Counted from the stretch's first letter, positions 49,978 to 61,163 are shown. The stretch: DNA of 64,000 nt from Brucella pituitosa (GCF_003049685.1 NZ_PYSY02000002.1:496001-560000), one strand, 5' to 3'. The notes: a model not told the origin generated them from the letters alone. Program-made: numbers and translations.

Positions 49978-51656
49978 ACGGACTTCAATCGCTCCGCCCA
50001 ATCCTGCAACTTTTCTTCCGCACAAAAGGGCTGATGCTTTACGCGGGCATTGCAGCTGCAACAGCGACGGTTCTCACAGGCATTGCTCTGCTCGGCCTTT
50101 CAGGGTGGTTTATCACGGCCACCGCTATCGCTGGTTTGAGTGTTGCAACAGCCGTAGTCTTCGATGTTTTTGCACCAGCTGCCGGTATTCGTCTTCTTGC
50201 AGTTTTACGTACGGGTGCACGCTATCTGGAGCGCCTTGTAACGCATGATGCGACGCTCGCCATTCTTGCAGCGCTGCGCGAAAAGCTGTTCCGAAGCTGG
50301 GCTCGTCCGGCAGCGGCGAATGCATTGCTCAAACGGCCAGCACGGCTTCTGTTCCGACTAACCGCGGATATCGATGCGCTTGATTCACTCTATCTACGCG
50401 TCCTCGTACCAGCAGGTGCGGCGCTTGCAACCGCACTTATTACCGGTGTGGCGCTTGGCCTGATGCATCCGCTTTTTGGTCTGATCATTGCGTTGACGCT
50501 GCTTTTTGTCGGACTTGGACTGCCGCTTATTGCAGCCAGGCGTGCTGAAAAGCCTATGCGTCGGCGCGCCAAAGGCACCGAAGCGCTGCGTGCGCGGACA
50601 GTCGATCTGGTTGCAGGGCAGACTGAACTCATCATGGCTGGGCGGACGGACAGTCAGAATGCAAGCATCATGCGAGCCGATAGCTACATCGCATCAAGCG
50701 ACCGCGTTCTCAACCGTATTGAAATTTCGACCGGTGCCGGTCTTGGCGTCCTCCATGCGGGTCTCCTCGCAGGTGGACTGGTTAGCGCCGGGTTTCTTAT
50801 GCAAGCTGGATTGATTAATGCTCCTGTGGCTGCTCTCGCACTGCTGATTATCCTTGGCGCAATGGAACCATTTGCAGCACTGCGCCGTGGCGCAATGGAA
50901 CTCGGTCGCACCATACTTGCTGCGCGCCGTGTAGCTCCCGCACTTGAAGCATCCGATAGGCTTCAAGTGCTGGCATCACCTGCAAAGGGCTATGCTGTGA
51001 ACCTGAAACAGGTCACCGTTCGCCATGAAGGTGTTGTAGCGAAAGCTCTTGATATGGTTGATCTGAGCATTGCCGAAGGCGAGCACCTAGCGATCATCGG
51101 CACCAGCGGCGCTGGTAAATCTACTCTTTTCAATCTGCTGGCAGGCGAGATCAGCGCCGAGAATGGCAATGTCCGAGTTTTACCAGCACGACTTCTGACG
51201 CAACAAACCGAGCTTTTCAAAGACAGTCTTCGTAACAATCTCAAGCTCGCGAAGTCAGATGCAAGCGATGCGGAGCTAAACGCCGCATTGGAAGCCGCCG
51301 GTTTAGGCGACTTCATGAAAGCCCAGACCGAGGGACTGGATACTGTTCTGGGCGAGGGGGGACTTGGGCTCTCTGGTGGTCAGGCCAGACGCCTAGCTTT
51401 GGCCCGGCTGTTCCTGACAGACGCTCCTTTATGGCTCCTTGATGAGCCCACTGAAGGGCTCGATCAGGCTACCGCCGAGGATGTGCTTTGTCGCCTTGAT
51501 GAACAGGCCAAAGACCGAACCTTGTTGATAGCGACGCATATTCAACGCGAAGCACGCATTTGTGATCGTGCGATTGTTTTGGATCAAGGCGTGCTCATTA
51601 ACTCGATGACCAAAGGAGAACCCTCGTTCGAAGAAGCCCTCAAATCCTTGAGGTGA
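49974..51656 (+). CDS. cydC: Cysteine/glutathione exporter subunit CydC
   Basis: A 560-residue exporter-fold half-transporter paired with CydD. The CydC landmark RTGARYLERLVTHDATLAILAALREKLFRSWAR lies at about 80-112, followed by LLFRLTADIDALDSLYLRVLVPAGAAL. The ATPase has Walker A GTSGAGKST (about 375), signature LGLSGGQARRLALARLFL and Walker B LWLLDEPTEGLD, H-loop ATHIQREA. The ATPase domain is somewhat short between Walker A and the signature. It overlaps cydD by 4 bp and precedes cydA by 84 bp. Confidence 0.92.
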   Translation: MNGLQSLRPILQLFFRTKGLMLYAGIAAATATVLTGIALLGLSGWFITATAIAGLSVATAVVFDVFAPAAGIRLLAVLRTGARYLERLVTHDATLAILAALREKLFRSWARPAAANALLKRPARLLFRLTADIDALDSLYLRVLVPAGAALATALITGVALGLMHPLFGLIIALTLLFVGLGLPLIAARRAEKPMRRRAKGTEALRARTVDLVAGQTELIMAGRTDSQNASIMRADSYIASSDRVLNRIEISTGAGLGVLHAGLLAGGLVSAGFLMQAGLINAPVAALALLIILGAMEPFAALRRGAMELGRTILAARRVAPALEASDRLQVLASPAKGYAVNLKQVTVRHEGVVAKALDMVDLSIAEGEHLAIIGTSGAGKSTLFNLLAGEISAENGNVRVLPARLLTQQTELFKDSLRNNLKLAKSDASDAELNAALEAAGLGDFMKAQTEGLDTVLGEGGLGLSGGQARRLALARLFLTDAPLWLLDEPTEGLDQATAEDVLCRLDEQAKDRTLLIATHIQREARICDRAIVLDQGVLINSMTKGEPSFEEALKSLR

Positions 51657-51740
51657 AATTTAAGTAGGGGGGCTGTGAGCCGGCCCATCGTCGGTAACAG
51701 CTCATAACATCAGGAGGGCCGGACTTGCCGGCTTAAAGAG

Positions 51741-53318
51741 ATGGAATTCGATATTGTCTCCCTGTCGAGATTGCAGTTTGCAATCACGGCACTTTATCAC
51801 TTCCTCTTCGTACCTCTGACATTGGGTCTATCCGTGCTGCTTGCCATCATGGAAACCGTTTATGTCATGACCGGAAGGCTCATCTGGCGGCAGATGACCA
51901 AGTTCTGGGGTACGCTGTTTGGTATCAACTTCGCTATGGGCGTCGCTACCGGCGTTGTGATGGAGTTCCAGTTCGGTATGAACTGGAGTTATTACAGCCA
52001 TTATGTAGGCGATATTTTCGGCGCGCCTCTGGCGATCGAAGGCTTGATGGCCTTCTTCCTTGAAGCAACCTTCGTGGGTCTGTTCTTCTTCGGTTGGGAT
52101 CGCCTTTCCAAGATCGGGCACCTTATGGTGACCTATGCCATTGCTGCGGCTTCAAACTTCTCCGCGCTCTGGATTCTGATAGCAAATGGCTGGATGCAGA
52201 ACCCGGTCGGCTCGGCTTTCAATCCGGAAACCATGCGCATGGAAATTACCGATTTCTTTGCAGTTCTCATGAACCCAGTGGCACAAGCGAAGTTCGTCCA
52301 TACAGTTTCGGCTGGTTATGTAATCGCTTCGGTTTTCGTACTCGGCGTTTCAGCCTGGTATCTGCTAAAGGGGCGCTCAATAGAGCTTGCCAAGCGGTCG
52401 ATGACTGTTGCGGCATCTTTCGGTCTTGCGGCGTCTCTCTCTGTGGTAGTTCTCGGCGATGAAAGCGGCTATCTCGCCAACGAACATCAGAAGATGAAAA
52501 TCGCGGCCATCGAAGCCATGTGGGAAACAGAGCCAGCCCCGGCTTCCTTTACCCTCTTCGGTTTTCCAGATCAGGAAGCGCGTGAAACCCATTTTGCCGT
52601 GCATATTCCCTGGGTCATGGGCCTGATCGGTACACGCTCGCTCACAACGCCGATTGAAGGCATCGAACAGCTTGTCGAAAATGCGCAAGGGCATATCCGC
52701 AAGGGTATCATCGCTTATGACGCGCTTCAGAAAATCCGTGCCGCAGGCGATACGAGCGCTGTGCCACAGGATGTTAAGGACTTGTTCGCCGACAACAGCC
52801 AGTGGATGGGCTATGCGCTGCTCTTGAAGCGTTATGTCGATGATCCGCGTCAGGCGACAGATGCACAGATTACACAGGCGGCCAACGATACGGTTCCAGG
52901 CGTTCTGCCACTGTTCTGGGCATTCCGCATCATGGTCGGTATAGGCTTCTTCATGATCCTGTTGACCGGCACATTCTTCGTGCTGTCGGCACAACGTAAG
53001 CTGGATCGCTATCCGTTCCTGCTGAAAGTTGCAGTATTCGCAATCCCACTTCCCTGGATCGCCGCCGAGATGGGCTGGATCGTTGCCGAATTCGGACGAC
53101 AGCCATGGATTATTGAAGGCATTCTGCCGACAGCAGTTGCCGTCTCCAATCTTGGTGCTTCAACGGTTCTTCTCACCATCGCCGGATTTGTCGCGATCTA
53201 TACGGTCCTCTTCATCATAGAAATGGGCCTGATGTTGCGCGCTATCAAAGCCGGTCCTGAACCCGATAGCAAACCAGAAGCAAAGCTTGCACCTGTAAGC
53301 ATTGCGCCAGCGGAGTAA
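51741..53318 (+). CDS. cydA: Cytochrome bd ubiquinol oxidase subunit I
   Basis: A 525-residue inner-membrane subunit with hemes b558, b595 and d, oxidising ubiquinol and reducing O2 at low oxygen. The N-terminus EFDIVSLSRLQFAITALYHFLFVPLTLGLS holds the heme ligand His20 (His19 in E. coli). The GWMQNPVGSAFNPETMRMEI and HTVSAGYVIASVFVLGVSAWYLL segments contain His186-type ligand region, the Q-loop follows with ESGYLANEHQKMKIAAIEAMWETEPAPASFTLFGFPDQE, and WIVAEFGRQPWIIEGILPTAVAVS is the GRQPW motif. Length agrees with the long-Q-loop class. The 84-bp leader can form a GCCGG-ACTT-GCCGGC hairpin just before the ATG. Confidence 0.96.
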   Translation: MEFDIVSLSRLQFAITALYHFLFVPLTLGLSVLLAIMETVYVMTGRLIWRQMTKFWGTLFGINFAMGVATGVVMEFQFGMNWSYYSHYVGDIFGAPLAIEGLMAFFLEATFVGLFFFGWDRLSKIGHLMVTYAIAAASNFSALWILIANGWMQNPVGSAFNPETMRMEITDFFAVLMNPVAQAKFVHTVSAGYVIASVFVLGVSAWYLLKGRSIELAKRSMTVAASFGLAASLSVVVLGDESGYLANEHQKMKIAAIEAMWETEPAPASFTLFGFPDQEARETHFAVHIPWVMGLIGTRSLTTPIEGIEQLVENAQGHIRKGIIAYDALQKIRAAGDTSAVPQDVKDLFADNSQWMGYALLLKRYVDDPRQATDAQITQAANDTVPGVLPLFWAFRIMVGIGFFMILLTGTFFVLSAQRKLDRYPFLLKVAVFAIPLPWIAAEMGWIVAEFGRQPWIIEGILPTAVAVSNLGASTVLLTIAGFVAIYTVLFIIEMGLMLRAIKAGPEPDSKPEAKLAPVSIAPAE

Positions 53319-53323
53319 AAATT

Positions 53324-54478
53324 ATGATACTCAGCGATTTATTGGACTATGAAACACTCCGCATCATCTGGTGGGTGCTGCTCGGTGTATTGCTGATCGC
53401 CTTTGCCGCGATGGACGGCTTCGATCTCGGTGTCGGTATATTGTTGCCATTTGCGGGCAGAACCGACGTGGAACGCCGCATTGTCATCAACACGATCGGC
53501 CCCGTATGGGAAGGCAATCAGGTGTGGCTGATCCTTGGCGGTGGCGCTATATTCGCCGCCTGGCCTCCACTTTATGCCGTATCTTTCTCAGGCTTCTACC
53601 TGGCGATGTTCCTCATATTGTTCGCCCTGATCCTGCGTCCGGTTGGCTTTAAATTTCGCTCGAAGCGCGATAGCGTTGCCTGGCGTACAGGCTGGGACTG
53701 GGCGCTGTTCATCGGCGGCTTTGTGCCTTCATTGATCTTTGGCGTTGCAGTCGGAAATGTATTGCAAGGCGTTCCATTCCGATTCAACGACGATCTGCAG
53801 ATCTTCTATGACGGAACATTCTTCGGCTTGCTCAATCCGTTTGCTCTTCTTTGTGGCGTCCTTTCTGTCACGATGATGACGATGCTCGGAGCAAGCTGGC
53901 TGGTGCTGAAGACCACTGGCGAAGTGCAGGCACGAGCGCGTTCATATGGCAGTATTGCTGCGCTGCTAACGACCGTACTCTACGTGGTGGCAGGCATCAT
54001 CAGCTGGTTCTGGGTGTCGGGATATGCCATCACAAGTACTGTGGTGACAGGTGGACCATCCAACCCACTACGCAAGGCTGTTGAACTCGATCATGGTGCC
54101 TGGTTCGTCAATTATATGAACTACCCGGTACTGCTGATCGCGCCTGCACTCGGTATTCTCGGTCCGCTACTGCTCTTCATCATGCTTCGCAGTAAACGAG
54201 AAGTAACTCCGATACTTGTCGGGCAACTATCCGTCTTCGGCATCATAGCCTCGGTCGGCGTTTCGATGTTCCCGTTCATTCTGCCATCTTCGATTGATCC
54301 TCGGTCGAGCCTGACGGTCTGGGATGCTTCGTCAAGCCACATGACTTTGTTCATCATGCTGGTGGTGACGTTGATCTTCCTTCCGCTTATCGTCGCCTAT
54401 ACCTCATGGGTTTACAAAGTTCTGTGGGGCAAGGTTGATAAGGAAATGATCGAAGACGAGAGCAACCACGCTTATTAG
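53324..54478 (+). CDS. cydB: Cytochrome bd ubiquinol oxidase subunit II
   Basis: A 384-residue nine-helix inner-membrane subunit. It starts MILSDLLDYETLRIIWWVLLGVLLIAFAAMDGFDLGVGILLPFAGRTDVERRIVINTIGPVWEGNQVWLILGGGAIFAAWPPLYAVSFSGFY, the strict CydB signature, and ends with an acidic/aromatic tail. Five bases separate it from cydA and 38 bp from cydX. Length fits E. coli CydB. Confidence 0.96.
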   Translation: MILSDLLDYETLRIIWWVLLGVLLIAFAAMDGFDLGVGILLPFAGRTDVERRIVINTIGPVWEGNQVWLILGGGAIFAAWPPLYAVSFSGFYLAMFLILFALILRPVGFKFRSKRDSVAWRTGWDWALFIGGFVPSLIFGVAVGNVLQGVPFRFNDDLQIFYDGTFFGLLNPFALLCGVLSVTMMTMLGASWLVLKTTGEVQARARSYGSIAALLTTVLYVVAGIISWFWVSGYAITSTVVTGGPSNPLRKAVELDHGAWFVNYMNYPVLLIAPALGILGPLLLFIMLRSKREVTPILVGQLSVFGIIASVGVSMFPFILPSSIDPRSSLTVWDASSSHMTLFIMLVVTLIFLPLIVAYTSWVYKVLWGKVDKEMIEDESNHAY

Positions 54479-54516
54479 AGCGCCCGATAAATCCAAACTG
54501 AGAAAGGAAGAGCAAA

Positions 54517-54672
54517 ATGTGGTATTTCTCCTGGCTTCTGGGCCTGCCGCTTGCTGTAGCTTTCGCCGTATTAAACGCCATGTGGTATGAGTTGATGGAT
54601 GATAGGGTGCGCAAGCGCCTTGCTGGCGACCCAACCGCTGACCTGGCGCGCGAAGGCACCAAGCATCATTGA
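54517..54672 (+). CDS. cydX: Cytochrome bd small subunit CydX
   Basis: A 51-residue single-span protein: MWYFSWLLGLPLAVAFAVLN then AMWYELMDDRVRKRLAGDPTADLAREGTKHH. The N-terminal MWYFSWxLGxxLA...A..NAMWYE is the CydX (YbgT) signature; CydX stabilises the hemes of the bd oxidase. GAAAGGAAGAG precedes the ATG. The C-terminal extension (residues 30-51) is longer than in E. coli CydX (37 residues). Last gene of the operon, before a terminator. Confidence 0.93.
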   Translation: MWYFSWLLGLPLAVAFAVLNAMWYELMDDRVRKRLAGDPTADLAREGTKHH

Positions 54673-54684
54673 TGTTTTAAAGTA

Positions 54685-54716
54685 AAATGGCCCGGAAACG
54701 GGCCATTTCTTTATTT
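54685..54716 (+). terminator. Terminator after the cyd operon
   Basis: AAATGGCCCG-GAAA-CGGGCCATTT followed by CTTTATTT, 12 bp after cydX. Confidence 0.93.
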
Positions 54717-54764
54717 GACGTCAAAACCAAATCAATTCCCGCAATCCGACAACCAACACGCCAT

Positions 54765-54868
54765 TAGAGCGCATTTCGATCTGATTGGATCAGATCGGCG
54801 CTCTAACTTCTACTATTTTAAGCATAATCTTATCGATCCTCGTTTCACTCCGGTCGGATTATGCTCTA
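54765..54868. repeat. 104-bp Bru-RS-like element, copy 4 (inverted)
   Basis: Inverted relative to copies 1 and 2. TAGAGCGCATTTCGATCTG...GATCAGATCGGCGCTCTAA is highly similar to their right half, whereas the other half (TTTAAGCATAATCTTATCG...GGATTATGCTCTA) has diverged while keeping total length 104 bp and matching complementary ends. Confidence 0.82.
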
Positions 54869-56547
<1,679 letters not shown>

Positions 56548-56550
56548 GAC

Positions 56551-57573
56551 ATGACCAAGACGACAAAAATGACGATGATCGAGGCCATTCAGAACGCCCA
56601 TGACATTGCCATGGAGCGCGATCAGAAGGTTGTCGTGTTCGGTGAGGATGTAGGTTACTTTGGCGGTGTGTTTCGGTGCACCGCCGGTTTGCAGAAAAAA
56701 TATGGCAAAGAACGCTGCTTCGACGCACCGATCAGTGAGCTTGGTATTGTCGGTACGGCCATCGGCATGGCGACTTATGGCTTGCGCCCCTGTATCGAAG
56801 TGCAGTTCGCGGATTATGTCTATCCGGCCTATGACCAGATCGTCTCGGAAGCGGCGCGCTTGCGCTATCGTTCGGCGGGTGAATTTACATGCCCTCTGGT
56901 GATCCGTATGCCGTCAGGCGGCGGCATCTATGGCGGGCAGACACACAGCCAGAGCCCGGAGGCGCTTTTCACCCATGTTTCGGGGTTGAAAACGATAATG
57001 CCTTCAACGCCGGCCGACGCGAAAGGCCTGCTCTTGGCAGCTATCGAAGATCCTGATCCAGTCATCATGTTTGAACCGAAGCGGCTTTATAACGGCCCGT
57101 TCGATGGTCACCACGATAAGCCAGTCACGTCCTGGAAAAAGCATGATCTGGGCGATGTGCCTGAAGGTTATTACACTGTACCGCTTGGCAAGGCTGCAAT
57201 CCGTCGTGAAGGCAATGATGTGACCGTGCTGGCATACGGCACCATGGTTCATGTCGCTCTCGCAGCCGCAGAAGAGACAGGCGTCGATGCTGAAATCATC
57301 GATCTGCGCACGCTTCTTCCGCTTGATACAGAAACCATCATGGCTTCTGTCAAAAAGACCGGACGCTGTGTGATCGTGCATGAAGCAACGCTTACCTGTG
57401 GCTATGGAGCGGAGCTTGCAGCCCTCGTGCAGCGTGATTGTTTCTATCATCTCGAGGCGCCAATCGTTCGTGTGACCGGCTGGGACACGCCATATCCACA
57501 TGCGCAGGAATGGGCCTATTTCCCTGGTCCTGACCGGGTCGGCCGCGCGCTCACATCGATCATGGAAGTCTGA
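56551..57573 (+). CDS. bkdA2: Branched-chain 2-oxoacid dehydrogenase E1 beta subunit
   Basis: A 340-residue transketolase-like subunit forming the alpha2beta2 E1 heterotetramer. Landmarks: KVVVFGEDVGYFGGVFRCTAGLQKKYGKERCFDAPISELGIVGTAIGMATYGLRPCIEVQFADYVYPAYDQIVSEAARLRYRS (ThDP-activating Glu in SELGI), GGGIYGGQTHSQSPEALFTHVSGLKTIMPSTPADAKGLL and the C-terminal DLRTLLPLDTETIMASVKKTGRCVIVHEA. It is 12 bp from the E2 gene. Confidence 0.95.
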   Translation: MTKTTKMTMIEAIQNAHDIAMERDQKVVVFGEDVGYFGGVFRCTAGLQKKYGKERCFDAPISELGIVGTAIGMATYGLRPCIEVQFADYVYPAYDQIVSEAARLRYRSAGEFTCPLVIRMPSGGGIYGGQTHSQSPEALFTHVSGLKTIMPSTPADAKGLLLAAIEDPDPVIMFEPKRLYNGPFDGHHDKPVTSWKKHDLGDVPEGYYTVPLGKAAIRREGNDVTVLAYGTMVHVALAAAEETGVDAEIIDLRTLLPLDTETIMASVKKTGRCVIVHEATLTCGYGAELAALVQRDCFYHLEAPIVRVTGWDTPYPHAQEWAYFPGPDRVGRALTSIMEV

Positions 57574-57585
57574 GGGGAGAGAAAC

Positions 57586-58899
57586 ATGGCTCATTTTACA
57601 ATCAAACTCCCCGATGTTGGCGAAGGCGTTGCAGAGGCCGAACTTGTCGAATGGCATGTGAAAGTTGGCGATATTGTGCGGGAAGATGATCTTCTTGCCG
57701 CCGTCATGACCGACAAGGCAACAGTGGAAATTCCATCGTCACGCGGCGGCAAGGTCATCGCCATCAATGGCGAAGTCGGTGAAAAGATCGCCGTAGGCTC
57801 TGAACTGGTCCGTCTAGAGATCGAGGGCGGTGCGACTGAAGAAAAGCCTGTCGAAAAAATCGAGAAAAATCCGGCTCCAGCGACGGTGGAAACGGTCAAA
57901 ACACAAGCACCAGCTCCTGAAACACCCGTTCTTCTGCAAACGCCGGTTCCTCCAAAAGCGGCTGCCCCCAAGCGTGAAGCCACAAGCCGTGCATTCTCTG
58001 GCGCAGGTCCAGTACGCAGCGAGGGTGAAAGGCCGCTGGCAACACCATCCGTCAGACTACGCGCCCGAGATGCAGGCGTCGATTTGCGTCGTGTTCGCGG
58101 CACAGGTCCGGCGGGACGTATCACGCATGAAGATCTCGACCTCTTTTTCCAGCAGGAAACTGGCGGGGCACCGGCTCTGTCCGGTTACGCAACCGATACC
58201 TCGGTCAATGAGATCAAGGTCATCGGGCTTCGACGCAAAATTGCTGAACGCATGGCGGAAGCCAAACGTCATATCCCGCATATCACCATCGTCGAAGAGG
58301 TAGATGTCACGCAGCTCGAAGAACTGCGTACGGGTCTTAACAATGAGAAGAAGGAAGGGCGTCCGCGGTTGACGCTGCTGCCTTTCGTCATCCGCACAAT
58401 CGTCAAGGCTGTGAAAGAGCAGCCGGGACTGAATGCACATTTTGACGACGAAGCCGACATTATCCGTCAGTTCGGTGGCGTGCATATAGGGATTGCCACG
58501 CAAACGCCGAACGGGCTGATCGTTCCGGTCGTGCGTCATGCTGAAAGCATGAGTGTGTTTGCGGCAGCAACCGAGCTCACGCGCGTCACTGAAGCTGCAC
58601 GCAATGGCACTGCAAAGCGCGAAGAACTGTCCGGCTCCACAATCACAATCACATCGCTCGGGCCGCTCGGTGCAATCGCCACGACACCAATCATCAATCG
58701 ACCGGAAGTTGCGATTGTCGGCATTAACAAGATGGCCGTCCGCCCGATGTGGGACGGTACACAATTTGTGCCGCGCAAGATGATGAACCTTTCGTGCAGT
58801 TTCGACCATCGCGTGATCGACGGCTGGGACGCCGCTGTCTTTGTACAGAAACTAAAAAGCCTGCTCGAAACACCTGCGATGATCTTTGTGGAAGGCTGA
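57586..58899 (+). CDS. bkdB: Branched-chain 2-oxoacid dehydrogenase E2 (lipoamide acyltransferase)
   Basis: A 437-residue core acyltransferase. One lipoyl domain (about 1-78) with the lipoylated Lys44 in VMTDKATVEIPS; a long Ala/Pro/Glu-rich linker (80-140); an E1/E3-binding domain (about 146-182: ATPSVRLRARDAGVDLRRVRGTGPAGRITHEDLDLF); and the catalytic domain with SFDHRVIDGWDAAVF, catalytic His408 and Asp412. It transfers the branched acyl group to CoA. GGGGAGAGAAAC precedes the ATG; the E3 gene starts 4 bp after. Confidence 0.95.
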   Translation: MAHFTIKLPDVGEGVAEAELVEWHVKVGDIVREDDLLAAVMTDKATVEIPSSRGGKVIAINGEVGEKIAVGSELVRLEIEGGATEEKPVEKIEKNPAPATVETVKTQAPAPETPVLLQTPVPPKAAAPKREATSRAFSGAGPVRSEGERPLATPSVRLRARDAGVDLRRVRGTGPAGRITHEDLDLFFQQETGGAPALSGYATDTSVNEIKVIGLRRKIAERMAEAKRHIPHITIVEEVDVTQLEELRTGLNNEKKEGRPRLTLLPFVIRTIVKAVKEQPGLNAHFDDEADIIRQFGGVHIGIATQTPNGLIVPVVRHAESMSVFAAATELTRVTEAARNGTAKREELSGSTITITSLGPLGAIATTPIINRPEVAIVGINKMAVRPMWDGTQFVPRKMMNLSCSFDHRVIDGWDAAVFVQKLKSLLETPAMIFVEG

Positions 58900-58903
58900 C
58901 ACT

Positions 58904-60298
58904 ATGAGTGAAATTTCCTGCAAACTTTTGATCATTGGTGGTGGTCCCGGCGGCTATGTCTGCGGCATCCGCGCAGGTCAGCTTGGTATTGATACAGTGC
59001 TGATCGAAAAGAAGCGTCTCGGCGGAACGTGTCTGAACGTTGGTTGTATTCCGTCGAAGGCGCTGATCCATGCTGCAGACGAGTTTCATCGTCTCACAAC
59101 ATTCGCAAACAAGGGTTCCCTTGGCATTACGGCACAAAACCCCGCGATTGATTTTGCCAAAACGCTTGAGTGGAAAGACGGTATAGTCAATCGCCTCAAC
59201 AGCGGCGTGGCAGGACTTCTGAAACGCTCTCATGTGCGTATGTTTCAGGGGCAAGCCCGGTTCATCGATGGCAAGACTGTACTGGTCGATACCGACACTG
59301 GGCGCCAGACAATCCACGCGGAAAATATCGTTATTGCGACGGGTTCTGTGCCGGTCGAAATCACCTCATTGCCGTTTGGTGGCAATATCATTTCATCGAC
59401 CGAAGCACTGGCTCTCGAAAAGATACCCGAAAAACTGGCAATCGTTGGCGGCGGATATATCGGGCTCGAAATAGGCACCGCCTTTGCCAAACTCGGCTCG
59501 AAAGTTACTATCGTAGAAGCGACTGACAGGATTTTACCACAATACGATGTGGAACTGACGCGACCAGTCATGGCGCGATTGAAACAGCTTGGTGTTGAGG
59601 TGCTCACCAATACCTCCGCCAAAGGCATGAAAGCAGATGGCAAAGCGCTGGAGGTCACCACATCTGATGGCGCGACCCGTTCTATCGATGCGGACAAGGT
59701 TCTCGTCACCGTCGGCCGCAAGCCGCAGACGGATGGCTGGGGTTTGACCGAAATCCGGCTTGATATGGAAGGGCGTTTTATCCGCATTGACGATAAATGT
59801 CGCACATCCATGCGCGGTGTTTATGCAATTGGTGATGTGACCGGCGAACCGATGCTTGCTCACAGGGCTATGGTACAAGGCGAAATGGTGGCCGAGATTA
59901 TTGCGGGCGGTAAACAGGTCTGGGACAAACGCTGCATTCCTGCAGTCTGCTTCACTGATCCTGAGATTGTGACAGTGGGCTTATCTCCTGATGAAGCCCG
60001 CAAGGCCGGATACAATATTCAGACCGGTATTTTCCCATTCCAAGCCAATGGTCGCGCAATGACCATCGAGAGGGAGGACGGTATGATCCGCGTTGTGGCG
60101 CGGGCTGATAATCACGTCATCCTTGGTATTCAGGCGGTAGGGGTCGGTATTTCGGAATTGTCAGCCGCTTTTGCTCAAGCGGTCGAAATGGGCGCGCGTC
60201 TGGAAGATATCGCAGGTACGATCCATGCTCACCCGACACTCAGCGAAGGCTTTGCCGAAGCCAGCATGAAGGCACTCGGCCACGCGCTCCACGTTTAA
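58904..60298 (+). CDS. lpdA: Dihydrolipoyl dehydrogenase (E3) of the bkd complex
   Basis: A 464-residue flavoprotein reoxidising the lipoyl group with NAD+. FAD motif LLIIGGGPGGYVCG (8-21), redox disulfide GGTCLNVGCIPSK with Cys43/Cys48, NAD motif LAIVGGGYIGLEIGTAFAKLG, VYAIGDVTGEPMLAHRAM, and the catalytic dyad in IHAHPTLSEGFAEA near the C-terminus. It belongs to the operon-borne LpdV type. ATG 58904 is preferred over GTG 58886, which would overlap the E2 gene. The last 4 bp overlap the converging SURF1 gene. Confidence 0.95.
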   Translation: MSEISCKLLIIGGGPGGYVCGIRAGQLGIDTVLIEKKRLGGTCLNVGCIPSKALIHAADEFHRLTTFANKGSLGITAQNPAIDFAKTLEWKDGIVNRLNSGVAGLLKRSHVRMFQGQARFIDGKTVLVDTDTGRQTIHAENIVIATGSVPVEITSLPFGGNIISSTEALALEKIPEKLAIVGGGYIGLEIGTAFAKLGSKVTIVEATDRILPQYDVELTRPVMARLKQLGVEVLTNTSAKGMKADGKALEVTTSDGATRSIDADKVLVTVGRKPQTDGWGLTEIRLDMEGRFIRIDDKCRTSMRGVYAIGDVTGEPMLAHRAMVQGEMVAEIIAGGKQVWDKRCIPAVCFTDPEIVTVGLSPDEARKAGYNIQTGIFPFQANGRAMTIEREDGMIRVVARADNHVILGIQAVGVGISELSAAFAQAVEMGARLEDIAGTIHAHPTLSEGFAEASMKALGHALHV

Positions 60299-61053
60299 TC
60301 CTTTGGCTTGCGCTCGTGCCGCCAGACAAAAATGGCGGCACCGGCAACCATTGCTGCAAGTGCAAACCATGTAATCGCATAGGAAAGATGGTTGTTGCGG
60401 AAAGTGACAACAGTCAGACCACCAATTGGCACGTTGCCTGGATTTGACTTTGCGTCAGCATCGATGAAATAGGGCGCTACAGTGCCAAGACCTTCCTTGG
60501 TTGCAAAAGCCACCACGTCGCGCGAGTTCCATTCATTGCGGTCGGGGTCATTGGGGCGAAGGAAAAAGCCATCCGGCTCAGGCATGCGCAGCAGACCAGT
60601 CACGGTTGTCTCACCTGCAATCTGTATTTCGACCCGCAATGCAGGATCGCGCCTAGCATCCGGTATAAATCCACGATTGATAAATGTCAGAGCACCATCA
60701 TCAGAGCTCATAGGAGTAAGAACCCAAAAGCCTGATCCGCGCTCGGTTAGCGCACGGACGAGCACTTCCTTGTCGTTAAGATAGGTTCCCGTCAGCACGA
60801 CATGCCTGTATTCATCTTCAGCCTGATTGACATTGGCCCAGTCATCACGCCCCGGCGCTGCAACTGGCTCCGCATGCACCCGCGCATCGACGCGCGCAAT
60901 GAGATCAAGCTTCCATTGCAAGCGCTCTACCTGCCAAATTCCCAGACCAAGAAACAAGGCAAAGAAACCCACAGCCAGAACTGACAAAAAGCCGAGGAAG
61001 AAACGCGATTTCTTCTTTTGAGGGGCTTCGTTCATTTCGGCCGGGGCGGACAT
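60295..61053 (-). CDS. SURF1 family cytochrome oxidase assembly protein
   Basis: A 252-residue inner-membrane protein of the SURF1/SHY1 family, which help insert heme into heme-copper terminal oxidases. Two helices (about 20-42 and 225-245) flank a periplasmic domain with GIWQVERLQWKLDLIARVDARVHAEPV, the conserved GxWxxxRxxxK pattern, FINRGFIPDARRDPALR and the C-terminal HLSYAITWFALAAMVAGAAIFVWRHERKPKD. SURF1 usually lies beside cox or cyo genes; none is in this window, so the oxidase served may be encoded farther to the right or elsewhere. Confidence 0.88.
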   Translation of the reverse strand: MSAPAEMNEAPQKKKSRFFLGFLSVLAVGFFALFLGLGIWQVERLQWKLDLIARVDARVHAEPVAAPGRDDWANVNQAEDEYRHVVLTGTYLNDKEVLVRALTERGSGFWVLTPMSSDDGALTFINRGFIPDARRDPALRVEIQIAGETTVTGLLRMPEPDGFFLRPNDPDRNEWNSRDVVAFATKEGLGTVAPYFIDADAKSNPGNVPIGGLTVVTFRNNHLSYAITWFALAAMVAGAAIFVWRHERKPKD

Positions 61054-61163
61054 GGCAATTTCCTGATCTTGGGGGAGGGTAAGCTGCCCTCAGATACCCC
61101 AGATGGCATATTTAAGAAAGTGCAGCGCACGGCAAAAGAATGTTACTGAGAAGCGCTCTTAGC

